Made by a program: the position numbers and the translations under genes
The notes under the pieces: model-generated
What the model was told of the DNA's origin: nothing
Database searches by the model: none
The model's input: only the letters and a program-made list of their open reading frames with translations
In this document: piece by piece, positions 1 through 11,817 of the stretch
Layout of the letters: each line of letters begins with the position of its first letter
How positions within the stretch are numbered: position 1 is the stretch's first letter
NCBI GenBank assembly: GCA_027475525.1
Contig: JAMWFC010000054.1
Coordinates: 1 to 64,000, forward strand
Direction of reading: 5' to 3'
Source of the DNA: Macrolepiota albuminosa
Taxonomy: Eukaryota; Basidiomycota; Agaricomycetes; Agaricales; Agaricaceae
DNA length: 64,000 nt

Positions 1-502
1 TTTTACAAAGTTGAACATCTTGAGTTCCTCTCAAATTGGGACTGGTGCATGCACTGCTACCATACAAGTATAAAAGAAAAAAAAAACAGGTAAGAGTCGG
101 GGATTGGCGCATACGTGCACCACTACAATGATGATGTGTCTGTTGATATGTCAGAGTCATCCTCACCATCTTCATCGTCATGCCTGATAGCAAACTATGA
201 AGACATCACACTTACCAGACCTCAGGGGCCATATACACTGAAGGACTTTGCATTTTTGACAGCAGACTACCTACTTGATGAGGATTTGTTCTATTCAAAC
301 ACATTACATAGATTTAATAAAGAGGAGGAATACACATTGGATGAGTAATTTAATCATTAGTTACTATAATTCATGGCTTTTTTGTTGGTTATTTTTTGTT
401 AAGATTAACTATCCCATTGTTTTGATCCATTATGCCACTCTCATGGATGCAAAAAACCTCACACTATTCAACAATTACACAATCAATTTATTACAAGTAA
501 AA
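1..502. other. AT-rich edge, no recognisable gene
   Basis: A 77-codon open frame on + at 115-348 starts with a serine-rich run and ends in an acidic stretch, but I recognise no family. The sequence is AT-rich and CpG-poor like other decayed parts of the window, so a gene remnant is as likely as chance. Confidence 0.3.
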
Positions 503-2625
503 TGCTAGCTTTATAAAGTTGATCCGTTCAAAACTCTAGAAATTACTGAAGAAGGATAGAATGGATAAATTTGTGCATGTGTTTATTGCAGTGCATGTGA
601 CAAGCAATGATACACCAGGGCTGGCTATCTTTGTCAGATAGCCCAGCCACAATGTGTCATCAACTGGTCATATGCACTGAAATGAACATATTTGCAGCTT
701 CATGCTTTCTATTCTTCTGTGGAAATTTCTAGAATTTTGAATAGATTAAATTAATGATGCTAGTGGACGTCAGTGGCCTGCTGCTCTAATCTGCATTAGT
801 GGGAGTCAAACCTGCCTCTTATGCACAATATGAAATATGAAGGTATCAATATTCCACTTAACCACAGATGCTTACTCAAAGTCAGTATGATGTACATGTA
901 GTGCAAAAATGCAGCAGTATAAAAAGACACCATTGTATGTTATGAAGGTGTACTAAGGGAGTCAAACCTGCCACTCCACACAATACTGAATATCAATTGA
1001 CAAATATTCTACTGAACTACTGAAACTGGTTGCAACCTCATGGTATACACATAGATTGGTCAAAAGACACCATCTCAGTAAATTCATTTGATCTGTTCAT
1101 CTTCATGAACAGGACACAGGTGCACCAGACTTGTTTCTCCTCTTTCAACCCAACATCATCTCTACTAAATTGTTTGTCATTTTTATACAGGAAGATTTCT
1201 TTGGATGTCAGCTACCATCTGCTAATATCAGCTGTGGTGGATCACATGCTGACATCTGCTACCGCCCACTGGCATGCCAGCAGACAGCGGACACTCACGC
1301 ACCCTCTTCTGCCCTTTCCCCTCTTTCTCCCCAGTGCTTTCTTCTCTACTCCCCACACTACCTCATATGCCACCCCTGTACGTCACATGCACCCCCCTTC
1401 TCTCCTCCCCCCTGACCTGATGTCCGATGTCTGCTATATCTGCTGGCATACCAACGGACACCCACACTCCTCTCCTTTCTCCTCTTTCTCCCCACCCACA
1501 TCCCTCTTTCACCACCTTCCATGCTCTCTGAAATGCCACTCCATGTGGCAGACACTGACACACCCCCTTTCCTCCTCTCCCACCCTGATGCTGGACAATG
1601 CCAGAGGTTGGCAACAGATTCCTGTAGATGCCAATGAATACCAGCAGATATCCAGCAGATGCTGATGGATGTCCAACGAATAATGATGGATGCCAACGGG
1701 TCACAATGGCTGCCAACAAACTCTGACGGATGCTAGCTGATGGCAGATGATACCAACACCCCTTTCAAGCTACAAAACCTCTTTTGAGAGGTATGCCACC
1801 CCTCTTCCACCTCAAAATATCCATACGGGAACCTGTGGAAACATAGGTGAGTGTCTGTTCATTATGCTATCCAACCTTTGAATCTATCTATTGGTAATGG
1901 ACCTATAGTGCAGGCCTGGAAGGGCCTGTGCAGGGCACCAGTGGACATCTGCAGAGGCCTACACAGGCCCATGGAGGCTGGTTGGACCAAAAAACATAGT
2001 AACTCATCATCTTGCCAATATGCGTGTGGAGAGAAATTGAACCCCCAGCCTTGGGCAAGCCTCCAGCAATGGAATACACATTTAACTGTTGCCCAGATTT
2101 GAGTAAGTCAATGTAGATCTGCATGGATGTTCACTAGTGGCTTATATAGGCCTGTGTAGGTCTGCAGGGCCCTTTTGTGGATGTATGCTGGTGTTGGGGG
2201 TGAGAAAAGGAGGGAAGGGGAGGTGCACAGCCTCAAGTTATTGCAAGAAGAAAGAGAGAGGGAAGGGAAGTGGAGAACCTCAAGGAGGATTTATTCATGC
2301 CATGACGTCTGCCAATAAAGGAGGCTTTCACTCATGGGCTGATGCCTGCTGGCAGCCGCTAATGCACATTGATGTTCGCTAGTGTCTGCTGGCATCCACT
2401 GGGCCTGCGTGGCATGTGTGTGTCTGCCTTTTATTGATCCACTGGACCATGTCATATAGCACATTGTAACATGTCCACGGCTCTGTATTTTATGGCACTG
2501 TATTCTATGGCACTGTGGGCACTGCTCCGCTCCAGTGTAGCAGCCTCCGCTGGACACGTGAGGTATGGCACAAAGCAAGCTCCCATACAATATATGACAT
2601 GTACCGTTGTGATGTCTGTATGTGA
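503..2625 (-). repeat. Decayed inverted copy of the KDZ-flanking repeat block
   Basis: Most of this stretch is the reverse complement of 52075-53814: the order hairpin, GC-rich repeat field, outer edge is reversed. At the left, 503-766 carries an imperfect inverted repeat beginning GCTAGC and ending GCTAG, equivalent to 53640-53814. The part from 970 on matches the field of short CCAGC/GCTGG words, and 2105-2625 matches 52075-52560 in reverse. CpG sites of the 52-kb copy are mostly TpG or CpA here, so this is the older or more heavily mutated copy. The long open frames in 1030-2905 are by-products of its low-complexity composition. An internal piece (1911-2105) is flipped relative to its flanks. 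Confidence 0.7.
1911..2105. repeat. Internally flipped segment with decayed tRNA-like promoter
   Basis: This segment has the same orientation as 52574-52775 although both its flanks are inverted relative to the 52-kb block. It contains the counterpart of the tRNA-like A/B-box sequence, here with the B-box CpG changed (TTCGA to TTCAA on the minus strand). Confidence 0.55.
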
Positions 2626-5213
2626 CTCTTGGGCTCTGTGCCCAATGCCTCTTTTGGAGGCTCTTGGTCATCTGTGGGGTGCTCAGCCTCAGACTTGGCA
2701 GAGATATCTCTGTCACTCCTACTTGCAGCTGCAGTATGTGTGACACATAGGTGGGCTTGGAGTATATATCCCTTTCTCCAGGCTCCCACCTTTGTAGGAA
2801 AGTTGGTAGCATAGTAGCCTGGCTGGCCACATGCAAAACATGTTCACATCTGACCAGATGGGTTGGCCAACTTGACTTCTGGCCTTGGCTTAGAATGTTC
2901 TCCATCTAGAGCCTGCTCTAGCCATGGGTGGCTATGCCCTCATTTCCCAGCAGGGGCTTGGTATACTACAAACTGTGTATTGCAGTCATGGTCCATGTTG
3001 GCCTTCTTAGCCAGGAAGGTCTCTATATACTGATCTTGTGGAGGTGCCACAGCAGGCATAGGTCACCTGCTTTCTCCTTTATAGCTACCACAATGCTTGT
3101 AGTAGTTAGCAGTCTTAAGAGACTGCTCATATCTTATGGCATACATCACAAACTCCTCAACATTGTTGACTTCTGGGAACAACCTGTCCTCACATATCAG
3201 ATAGCAGCACATGTCCACTGGGATACCATCCAAGAATATTTTGAGCATAGTGTACCTGTCTGGATATATTGCCATGTTCTGGGCATGGTCATTAAGGTTA
3301 TCATAGAACCCTTGTACACCCAACTTCTCAGTGTACTTGGCAGACTGGAAATCCTGCCTTGCATCCTGTAAATTGAGGGGTACACAAATTGATTGTACAG
3401 TCCTGTAAGGACTCCCTTGAACATCCAATCATACTGGACCTGGTTGACATGCAATACTGCTTGTCAGAACTAACTCATAGCCTCTTCAGCCAAGAACTTG
3501 GGCAGAATAAAAATTTGTTCTTGTTCCATATGGTTACTCCCATATAAACACATGGTAAGGTGGGTGCATACATCCATTTCCCAGTCCTCTAAGTCACTAA
3601 ACTTGAAAGCACCTGAGTAGGTGCAAATGTGCCTACTGTCCACTTTATGCAGCTTTCTCTCATTTGGTAACTATAAGGTTACTCTCAAGGCATCATCAAC
3701 TACTCAATGAAGGTGGTCATGCATGGCTTCACAATGCATATGAATGGCTTCTTGCTGGCTTGGAGATCTAGTTGCTAGATTAGCAGCTTGGGGAAGTAAT
3801 TTCCCTCATCCACTCTGTGGCAGATGTTCTGAGCCTCTTTGACTGTGAGCATAATTGCCTTCATCTCAGAGAGTTGATCTAGGATACTTGTTCTGGCCTC
3901 TACCAGGACATCACATCTTGTGGCACCATCTCAATCAAGGAAGTATCCTCAATCATGGTTGTTACACCACCCTGGGTCTGAAGAAGATTGATTCTCCTGG
4001 CCCTACATCATGAATCAATGATGCATCTCATAAATGGGCTTAGTGCCCTCAAATACGATGCCCTGATTGTTAATAAGGGACTGTTCCTTAGTCCTGAGAT
4101 TGCCATTGTGCATATGTTGACATGCAACTCTGTTGCTCAACATTTCTGCTATTGGTATGTGCAGCATCAAAGATATCTTACTCTCCACCTTAAAAGCAGT
4201 ACTAGCTTGTCCTTCCAGACCTAACATCTCTGTCCTAAGGTCTTGGTTATGCATATGCAGGGGCTCCTCATGCTACCCTTGTTCTGCTGGAGTATAAAAG
4301 ATACTCACCAGATTTGCCTTGGGCACTTCCTGTGCCCATGCTAGTGCCTCCACTAGCTCAACTCCAATGTCCTGATCATGATGTGCTGAGCATTTCTTAG
4401 AAGTATGGCTCCAGGGGGTTGACACCCCCAACTGCTTTGTGGCCTTACACTGCAAATACATCTGGAGTTCTAGGGTGAGAACTCTCACCATCAAATCAGT
4501 ATATTTAGTACTGAATACAGTGGGCACCTCATGCCCTTGTCACCTAAGTGCTAATATATGTACTGAAGCATATCGTTCAAGTTGCATCTGGGTGGTGTAT
4601 TTCATCACCAGATCACATTCTCCTCTAGTACCTCTTCTATGCAGGCTGTGGGCATTAAGCCTGCTGCAGCCCACCTGGTCCCACTATTTCAGCTTGGAGG
4701 CATATGTCTCCCAGTCTGTACCAATGAGTTGGTTACTTCTGAGGCATCCTGGGTGCCTGTTGACTGTCTGACCTCATCTGGGGGCCCTTTGAACCAACTG
4801 GCTGAACTGTCAAAGTCTATCTGGCAACTGCATAACTGGAGAAGTTAGTTCCCCTGGCATCTTGTTTTGTGGCCCTTGCTAGCCATCATGTTGCAAGCTC
4901 TTAGCTCTCTGAGCCTCACTCTCATTCCTAGGCAGGTTGGTGCTCCAACTTCAATCTCAAGCCTTGGGTTCTGACTGGCCCACATTGGATGCCTGCACAT
5001 CCTGAGTGTCTGCTGGGTTGCCCTGTAGGTCATAGGTGTTCCACCCACCATCAGTGGTAACTGCAGGAATAGAGTTACTTATCAATCCCCTGTTTGAAAT
5101 TTTCATGGTGTGGCTATGCAAGAAGCTCAAGAAGCTGATAGAGTTCTGTCAACAAACTCTGCAACTGACGTTGGATGCTAGGCAATAGATCCTAGCTGGC
5201 AGATTCAAAAAAA
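2626..5213 (-). pseudogene. Decayed gypsy-2 family gag relic
   Basis: The minus-strand conceptual translation resembles the gag of the gypsy-2 element at 35.2-37.7 kb. The clearest part is 3063-3428, where residues around FLDGIPVDM, EEFVMYAIRYEQS and TANYYK match FLDGIPADM, EFLAYAIHYEQSS and MANYYEQ at about 35.6-35.8 kb. Around 2650-2900 lies the decayed zinc-knuckle end; 4270-5050 matches the N-terminal third. The reading frame has many stops and CpG is almost absent. No pol follows: the relic is cut at 2625 by the KDZ-flanking block. Role in an intact element would be the structural capsid protein. Confidence 0.7.
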
Positions 5214-5400
5214 TGTAATGAAGTTATGTTTGTGTGGGAGCTTAAAGTTCATACTGCACAGAATCAGACCAGTCTAGTCTATTGACTATGTAGTATCAAC
5301 ACAAAATAAGCTGCTTACTAAGCAGCAGAGATGTACATATTTATATATATGTAAATATAATTATATTATAATAAATATAATATAATGTTAGCTATTCTAT
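5214..5400 (-). repeat. Decayed LTR related to gypsy-2
   Basis: Begins TGTAATGAAGTTAT just beyond the A-rich tract that also borders the gypsy-2 LTR (5207-5213 versus 37788-37795). It shares AATCAGACC and ATTGACTA words with the 173-bp gypsy-2 LTR in the same order. The far end dissolves into AT-rich sequence, so that border is approximate. Confidence 0.5.
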
Positions 5401-7105
5401 TAACTAAAAGCTATGTGGCCAATGCCACATAGTGCACTATGATACACAACCCCAACCATTTTAGATGGCACCACCACCCAGGCTGCACAACTCAGTGTAA
5501 GAACATGTCTCATTTCATAGCATTATGGCAAATTTGCTGACACTAAGCCTAAAGCAACTAATAATTTATTCTACTCCAACCACTCATTCTATCAGGCCTA
5601 CCATCCAATGCAGTCACATCCTCTAAACACAGCTCAAGCCACAACAAACTTTTTGGCACAGTCCCTTCTTGCTCACCATTAGTGAATGATGATCTGAATT
5701 GGTGTTTCTTTTGGTAGCTCAATATGGTTCCAGTCTGCACTATTGCATTTAGGTTCTATGCTCAATGCCCTTTTTATACAATCAAGCTATACAATGTGCC
5801 CAACAAACCACCAAAATGGTGCTCATTGGTAGTCACAAAAATATTGAAATGTGTTCTGTCTACATTCTGTTGAGTCTCTATCCTGTACTTGCTAAGCAAT
5901 GGGAAGACCAACAAAGTTCATCAGTTGCAATCTATGCTCTGACTTGCTGAATTGGTGAACCTTATAAATGTGGTAAGTTTTTGCTTACTATTCTGAGCAC
6001 ATCTTCTTTGCACTTTTGAATACTGTTACTGTTTGCTTCTGGCACTCAGCCACAATATTCTGGCCTAGCCAAATCATACAAGCTGTTTGCTATTCACTTA
6101 TATATAACTGGTTATTGGGAGTTTGCATTTTTCCATCTAAGCTGCTGTTATTTTTGTCAATAGACTGGAGAGTTCTGTTATGGACATTAATAATCATGCA
6201 AGCTGCATTCTTGCATAAACTCTGAATCTTGCGCATTTATTATTATGTGAATCTTCAAGCTTCTTTGCACTGGTACTTGTATATCATCAAGGTGGAAAGA
6301 TCCTTAGTGCTAATATAGACTAGTTGCAGCATCAAGTTGAAGGTTGTTTGAATTACTTTGAAGGATATTATTGATGATTGTTAAGTCTGTCTATAAAATC
6401 TCTCTGATGATTTGCTGTAGACTTGATTATGATGTTTTAGTATTTAAATTGGCCTTGCACAATAATTGTCTGGAGTAACAGATGTTATATTGACTTTTTG
6501 AACAATTCAAGTTCAGATGCAAGGCAGAGTAAATGTGTGCACATCACTAGTGAAATCACCTCTGTGCCTATAGTCCAGGTGCAGCATACAATACTTTTAA
6601 TCTGAATTGTGCTTCTGGATTTAAACTAGATTTGCAGAGTAGCAGATTTAGAGAAAATCAGTAATTAATACTTTCAATTTGTCATAAGTTTTTGATTGAT
6701 GAGTGTTATTATTACATTATTATCAAGTTGACTATCATATATTCTCCCACCAAATTAGACATGCATTTTGAATTGCAAATCAAGTTCAATGGCTTACTCA
6801 CCCTTGGTTTATTCCTCACAAGTTGGAAATTATACACCTTTCAAAGAAGTATGGCCTTTTATATAAGCTCTGGCCAGATGAGGCTGCAGTTTTATAGTGC
6901 TGCTCTGATCAGCGCCCATTATTCAACCAGACTCTTACCTTATCTGCTAAAGACAAAGCTGCTCTATATACTCTATGTGCCATATATGAGCTCTACAATA
7001 TAATACTTCTAGAACTTTATAGTTTTATTAAGCATCTCCCACTCTTCAGAGATACAGTGAGTTTTGTTATATTGTGTTCCTTAGTATCAATTCTAATATA
7101 CTTAT
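5401..7105. other. AT-rich decayed intergenic DNA
   Basis: Very AT-rich sequence (for example the TATAATA runs at 5340-5395), nearly without CpG. Open frames are short and unrelated to anything I recognise. I see no RNA gene. Best read as ancient transposon sequence eroded by CpG loss. Confidence 0.5.
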
Positions 7106-7560
7106 TGTCAGGGGACTCCTCATTCCTTTCTTCTTTCACTCTTTATTTCTTCACTCTCCTTTCATTCACTTCCTTATTTCTTCTATCATTCTCTCATTTT
7201 GCTGTTACTACTTTTTCAACACTATCTGTTAGTACTATTCTCAACCTTTGAGGTGCTCTGGTTCTTTAGCTATCACTCAGACAAGTGTGGGCCCTTCAGC
7301 ACCGCTCCAGGCTGCTTAGATAAGCCGGAGTTTGCCTTTCTGACTTCTAAAGTCCGGAGTTTTCCTCCCTTGTTTGCACACTTGTTTGGTTAGTCAATTT
7401 TCGAGTTTTTAAGGTTTTGTTGTACTGTACAGTTGTTTCCCACGCTTCAGAGGCCCCAGAAGCGTCCAACCTGGCATAGGGAATCCCCAGACTTGTTCTC
7501 TTTGGATCTCCCTCTGCCAGCTGTGTGACTGAGCCACAGCCTCTAGAGGTCGCCCTTACA
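7106..7560 (+). repeat. Solo LTR with CTTAT target-site duplication
   Basis: The 455-bp sequence starts TGTCAGGGGACTCC and ends CGCCCTTACA, the TG..CA form of an LTR. It is flanked by identical 5-bp repeats CTTAT at 7101-7105 and 7561-7565. A second copy lies reversed at 49497-50068 and a fragment reversed at 21930-22129. No internal retrotransposon sequence is attached, so it is a solo LTR left by recombination between two LTRs. It still has many CpG sites compared with its surroundings, which suggests a younger insertion. Confidence 0.9.
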
Positions 7561-7565
7561 CTTAT

Positions 7566-8279
7566 GCATATATTAGATTTCCATGCAAGTTTAATGTTTT
7601 TGCTCTACTTTTATTTTAAATATTTGAAAGTATGCCAAGAAGATCTTTGTAAGGCTCAACATCTCTAGTGCTTGTTAAAATCAAGCATCCAACTACCACA
7701 ATGATAAATCTTGTCTTTGCTTGATTTTATGCAAACCAACAGATGCAAATTTGAAATATGATCTGTTCTGTCCAATTATCCACTCTAATCTTAAGAAGCT
7801 TTATTCAAATGAAATGTTCAAGAATCAAGTGCTGATAAAAGTAATACTATATCACTATAACTTTGTTAGACTATTTATACTGAGAATTTCAATAGATTGC
7901 TTGGTTTTTATTGTTTGGACCAGGCTCTTTGTTAACTGAAAAAATCTCTTCAAATGTGATCAAAATGAAATAAAAGAGTATCAAGACCACATCAGGATTG
8001 ATTTTGGCATTAGTCAATATTGTAAGTACTCGCAGTCATAAGTAACAATGTAGTAATATTGGCTTGTCATAATCTATTGACAGGCTGTCTATCTTTTATC
8101 AGCTGACAAAGAGTTTCTGCTATAGGCAAGATAACACACATTTCTTATGGTACTGCATTTTGAGAACACAAGAAATTTATTGATCAAATGACTATTGATC
8201 ACAATTTCTAGGCCTCCAATCTCTTTGCCTACTGAGATCTCATAGTCTTTGCTGGTATATCTGATGCTGTGCATCATTC
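7566..8279. other. AT-rich decayed intergenic DNA
   Basis: No gene, RNA or clear repeat border seen. Composition resembles 5.4-7.1 kb. Confidence 0.4.
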
Positions 8280-8549
8280 AAGTATACTATCTGCATGCAA
8301 TGAGCAGGAACTTGTGCAGCAGGCTTTGCTGAATGCAACTAGTCAAGGTTGCACTTTAGATATAGAAGAAGATTTCTAATAGGCTCAAAGCAATTCTTTA
8401 GATACAAATCATGTTGCTGCACAAGTAGCTTCACCTCCAAGGGCACCTCAGTCTGCAAGTTTGATGCCAATAGTAGAGCAGGCTTTGAGTCCAACTATAG
8501 CTTCAGCTAAGACTTCCATCACTTTCACAACCATATTAGAGCAGCCTGT
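8280..8549 (+). pseudogene. Split unknown coding relic, left part
   Basis: A serine/alanine-rich frame runs on + to 8549 and resumes after the 0.94-kb LTR at 20944, where it is rich in Ser, Glu and Asp and then meets stops. The two halves are brought together if the LTR insertion and one copy of its CTGT duplication are removed. I do not recognise the protein; it may itself be an old transposon gene. Confidence 0.35.
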
Positions 8550-8696
8550 TGATAGGATCCCATACAGGATCAGCGCATCAACGGCAGGCTACGGCAACAT
8601 GGCACAGGCTCAGAATACCTTAACGCATGCTAACTGTCACGACCCCTCCCCTCCAGGCCCACCCCGGGACACCCCCGGAACACCATCCAGGACTCT

Positions 8697-8850
8697 CCCT
8701 CCGACCCCACAGGACACGCCCCGCCATCACGACCGCCGACACCGCCATCACGTGCATCAAGGACCGCCATCAGCCCTCCGACCCCACAGGACACGCCCCG
8801 CCATCACGACCGCCGACACCGCCATCACGTGCATCAAGGACCGCCATCAG
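8697..8850. repeat. 77-bp head-to-tail duplication 1
   Basis: Units 8697-8773 and 8774-8850 inside the 5' LTR; the 3' LTR lacks it at this position. Confidence 0.85.
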
Positions 8851-9046
8851 CCGCCACCAGCCCCGATCAGCAATTGGATCACACGACTCGTTCCTGGCCA
8901 TCACACATCACGCATCACGGCTCCCTCCACGCCAATTGATCGCACGCCCCACACGCACGATCCCGGTATACAGCCCCTGCCGCTACTCAATGACCCCCAG
9001 AACCCATCCCAGACACCCCGGAACCCCGAGACCCAGTCCCGTAGTA

Positions 9047-9089
9047 CTTATAGCATAGCTCCCTGTTGTATTCGCCAGTCTTGATATTA
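9047..9089 (+). promoter_or_regulatory. LTR TATA-like box and predicted transcript start
   Basis: CTTATAGC at 9047-9054 lies 23-30 bp upstream of AGTCTTGATATTA (9077-9089). That 13-mer is the exact reverse complement of the primer site at 9534-9546, as expected if the transcript begins here and primes itself. The same pair of motifs is in the 3' LTR around 19600-19641. Confidence 0.7.
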
Positions 9090-9379
9090 CATACTTTGCT
9101 TTACTTGGATTGTTGCGTGCCCTCTATTTAACTGGTATGCATTGACTGGCACGCTTGACTGGCACGCTTGAATAATCGCGTACTCTAAGACTGGTACGCA
9201 CTTTGCGACTCTAACTTACTAACTTGGTCTCGTCTTAGAACCCCCGGTTCACGACTCGACCCCCACCCGAACTCCCCAGTTATCCATCCACCCAAAACCC
9301 CCGGACTAAGTCTCCTCTCCCAGGATTTCCCTGTCCATGTCTTGAATCCCGGAGTCCTAGCCCCGGAGTTCCAGACACC

Positions 9380-9533
9380 CAAGTATCCGTGGGTCAAGTC
9401 CGCATTGTAAGGGCGATTGCTTTCCCGGAAAGCCCCCGACTCAGCGGAACCTGACACAAGTATCCGTGGGTCAAGTCCGCATTGTAAGGGCGATTGCTTT
9501 CCCGGAAAGCCCCCGACTCAGCGGAACCTGACA
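9380..9533. repeat. 77-bp head-to-tail duplication 2
   Basis: Units 9380-9456 and 9457-9533; the second unit ends exactly at the LTR border, where an assembly graph would branch. Confidence 0.9.
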
Positions 9534-9546
9534 TAATATCAAGACT
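9534..9546 (+). promoter_or_regulatory. Self-complementary primer binding site
   Basis: TAATATCAAGACT begins at the first base after the 5' LTR and pairs perfectly over 13 nt with 9077-9089 within the LTR. This matches the self-priming scheme established for Tf1 of fission yeast, where the folded 5' end of the mRNA replaces a tRNA primer. Confidence 0.8.
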
Positions 9547-9741
9547 CCCTCCTTACACCATTCTTGATGGCTACGTATACTCACACTTACTACCCCACGG
9601 GCTACCAGACCAACCCCTACGGGCGCCCGGTACCCGAGCATTACTCTGTGCAGACCCCCCGCCCCGTCTACCCACCCCTCCCGTACAAACCTCCGTACCT
9701 CCACCACCACTGGGCCCCCGACCCATCCCTCTATGATCTGG

Positions 9742-9895
9742 GGCCCTCAGCCAGCTGGGCCCCTCCGCCCAACTTAGCCATGGCACGACCCATGGAGGTC
9801 CCCTCGTACCGGAGCATCGGCCCTCAGCCAGCTGGGCCCCTCCGCCCAACTTAGCCATGGCACGACCCATGGAGGTCCCCTCGTACCGGAGCATC
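9742..9895. repeat. 77-bp head-to-tail duplication 3
   Basis: Units 9742-9818 and 9819-9895; shifts the frame in the proline-rich Gag N-terminus. Confidence 0.9.
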
Positions 9896-11362
9896 CCCAG
9901 GGGCCTGCCGGAGACCCCACCCGTGCCCAGTGGACCTCGCCCGATCCCCTCCAGCGAGGGCCCCTTTGCACCCACCCCTACTATGGCTACCAGCGCCCCG
10001 TTCCCCAACCCCGAGAACCCCGAGGACCCCCCTACCTCGACTACCCCCCTCGTCACTACCCGGCCGCCGCTCCACCCGCTCGAACCCCTCCCTCGCCAAT
10101 GGGACAACGACGCCTCAAGGAGTATGAACGGCAACGGGACAAAGTACTCCGCTCACTCAGGATCTCGCCAGAGGACTTCGCGCAACGGGCAAGGGCGCTG
10201 CTCACAGAATTCGGACACGACGACTTCGAAGGCACTCCGGAGGAATGGGCTCATTGCTTGGTTGAATTCGGGGACGGTCTTACACGAGGAGAACTCCCGG
10301 AGCAAACTATGGTAAAGTATAGGCGCAATACGATCCTCCGAGAAGAGTTGCAGCAGCTGCTCGACGAAGTCCACACGTCCCCCTCCCCTCGACCCCTCAA
10401 CGACCCGGCGGACCCAGGTCGCTCGATTCACGTTTGACGGAAACCCCCGGAGCCGGCCCTGGCAGCCCCGACAGCCCCCGCAGACCCCACTCCGGAACAA
10501 CGACAACGGGAAGAACGACAAAACGCCTCAGCCATATTGCGGTCCCTCAACCTGACTGGAGGCCTCTTCGATCAACCTGCTGCCCGCACGGTAGGCTTGT
10601 CCACTCACCACAGGGCTAACTCCGTTCCTAGTACCTTCAAGACCTGGGGACAGCCCCAAAGACCCCTGGAACCGCTTCCGCAAATGGACAACGCCTGACC
10701 CCCGGCCCCGGCGAACCCCGGTAGACCCCGCGCGGACACCCCTAGCACGGACGACATGCTGTGCTACATTGACGAGCCCACACGTGGCAACAACGAACCA
10801 CGTCCCATGCCCACGCCCATCCCGGTACCTCCCCCAACGTCAGCCCCGGCCCCTCTGGAACGCAACTTCCGCCGCGATCCGCCACCCCACTTTGATCTAC
10901 GGAACCCCCCGCGACCCCCGATGCAAGTACGACCCTCCTGGATTGAACGTCCCCTGCGCGACCCAGCACCCGACCTGACACCGCCGAACCCTCCCCGACC
11001 ACCTCCGCCACCCCCAGCCGAACCTCGAGGACGACCCCCAGGTCCCCCACTTCCGCCACCCCCTGCGTGGAGACCCGGGCCTCCTCCCGGCAGGAACGAA
11101 CCCCCCTGGGACAACGGGCCTCCCGGGTGTGGACCCCCAGGTGAGCCACCCGGAGGAGGACCTCCCGGCGGGTGGGGTCCCGCCCTTGGTGCTTTTCCTC
11201 CTCAAGGAGGGGGGGGTAATCACTACTACTACTATTACAATGCTGGCCCTCCTCCCCGCAACGCTGCTGGGCCGGACGACGCTCACGACGCCCTCGCCCA
11301 CGAAGGACGACTGGACATTCAAAAGCCCAACGCTTTCACGGGCCGGGACCCCCAAAAATGGC

Positions 11363-11516
11363 GTACCTTCCTCACTCAGTGTCTCAATACATTTCAGGCA
11401 AAGCCACTCATGTTTCAGGTTGACAGCTCCCGGGTGGCCGTACCTTCCTCACTCAGTGTCTCAATACATTTCAGGCAAAGCCACTCATGTTTCAGGTTGA
11501 CAGCTCCCGGGTGGCC
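11363..11516. repeat. 77-bp head-to-tail duplication 4
   Basis: Units 11363-11439 and 11440-11516; repeats part of the capsid-domain coding sequence out of frame. Confidence 0.9.
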
Positions 11517-11663
11517 TTTGCCGCATTGTACCTCCAGGGGATCGCCTTCGATCACTACACGGCCCTCATCCAGTTTGACTCCAACAACCCGGCACTCGCT
11601 CGCTGGCAAGCTTTTGTCGACGAGTTTTCCGGGAAGTTTGGGATCTACGACACCATGGCTGAG

Positions 11664-11817
11664 GCCGAGGACAACCTCTTCAACCTCCGGATGCGCTCCG
11701 AAGAACGTTTCACCACCTTTATCGTACATTTTGAGAAGGAGCCGAGGACAACCTCTTCAACCTCCGGATGCGCTCCGAAGAACGTTTCACCACCTTTATC
11801 GTACATTTTGAGAAGGA
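11664..11817. repeat. 77-bp head-to-tail duplication 5
   Basis: Units 11664-11740 and 11741-11817; again within the capsid-domain coding sequence. Confidence 0.9.

Larger units (their letters stand above)
8635..9533 (+). repeat. Gypsy-1 5' LTR
   Basis: Starts TGTCACGACC and ends GAACCTGACA. It contains two 77-bp artefactual duplications; without them it is 745 bp, exactly the corrected length of the 3' LTR. It carries the TATA-like box and predicted transcript start. Confidence 0.92.

Noticed and set aside
1030..1665. 211-codon frame on +
   Set aside because: Lies in the CT-rich repeat field of the decayed KDZ-flanking block; composition follows the repeat.
5330..5400. Mitochondrial DNA insertion or replication origin in the TATA-rich tract
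   Set aside because: Only about 60 bp of simple AT sequence with no mitochondrial gene nearby.
9571..10134. Long minus-strand frames across GC-rich gypsy-1 gag and pol (for example 9571-10134, 11645-12550, 14749-15516)
   Set aside because: Shadows of the sense coding sequence; no splice sites, motifs or protein-like composition. Only the frames between pol and the 3' LTR have independent support.
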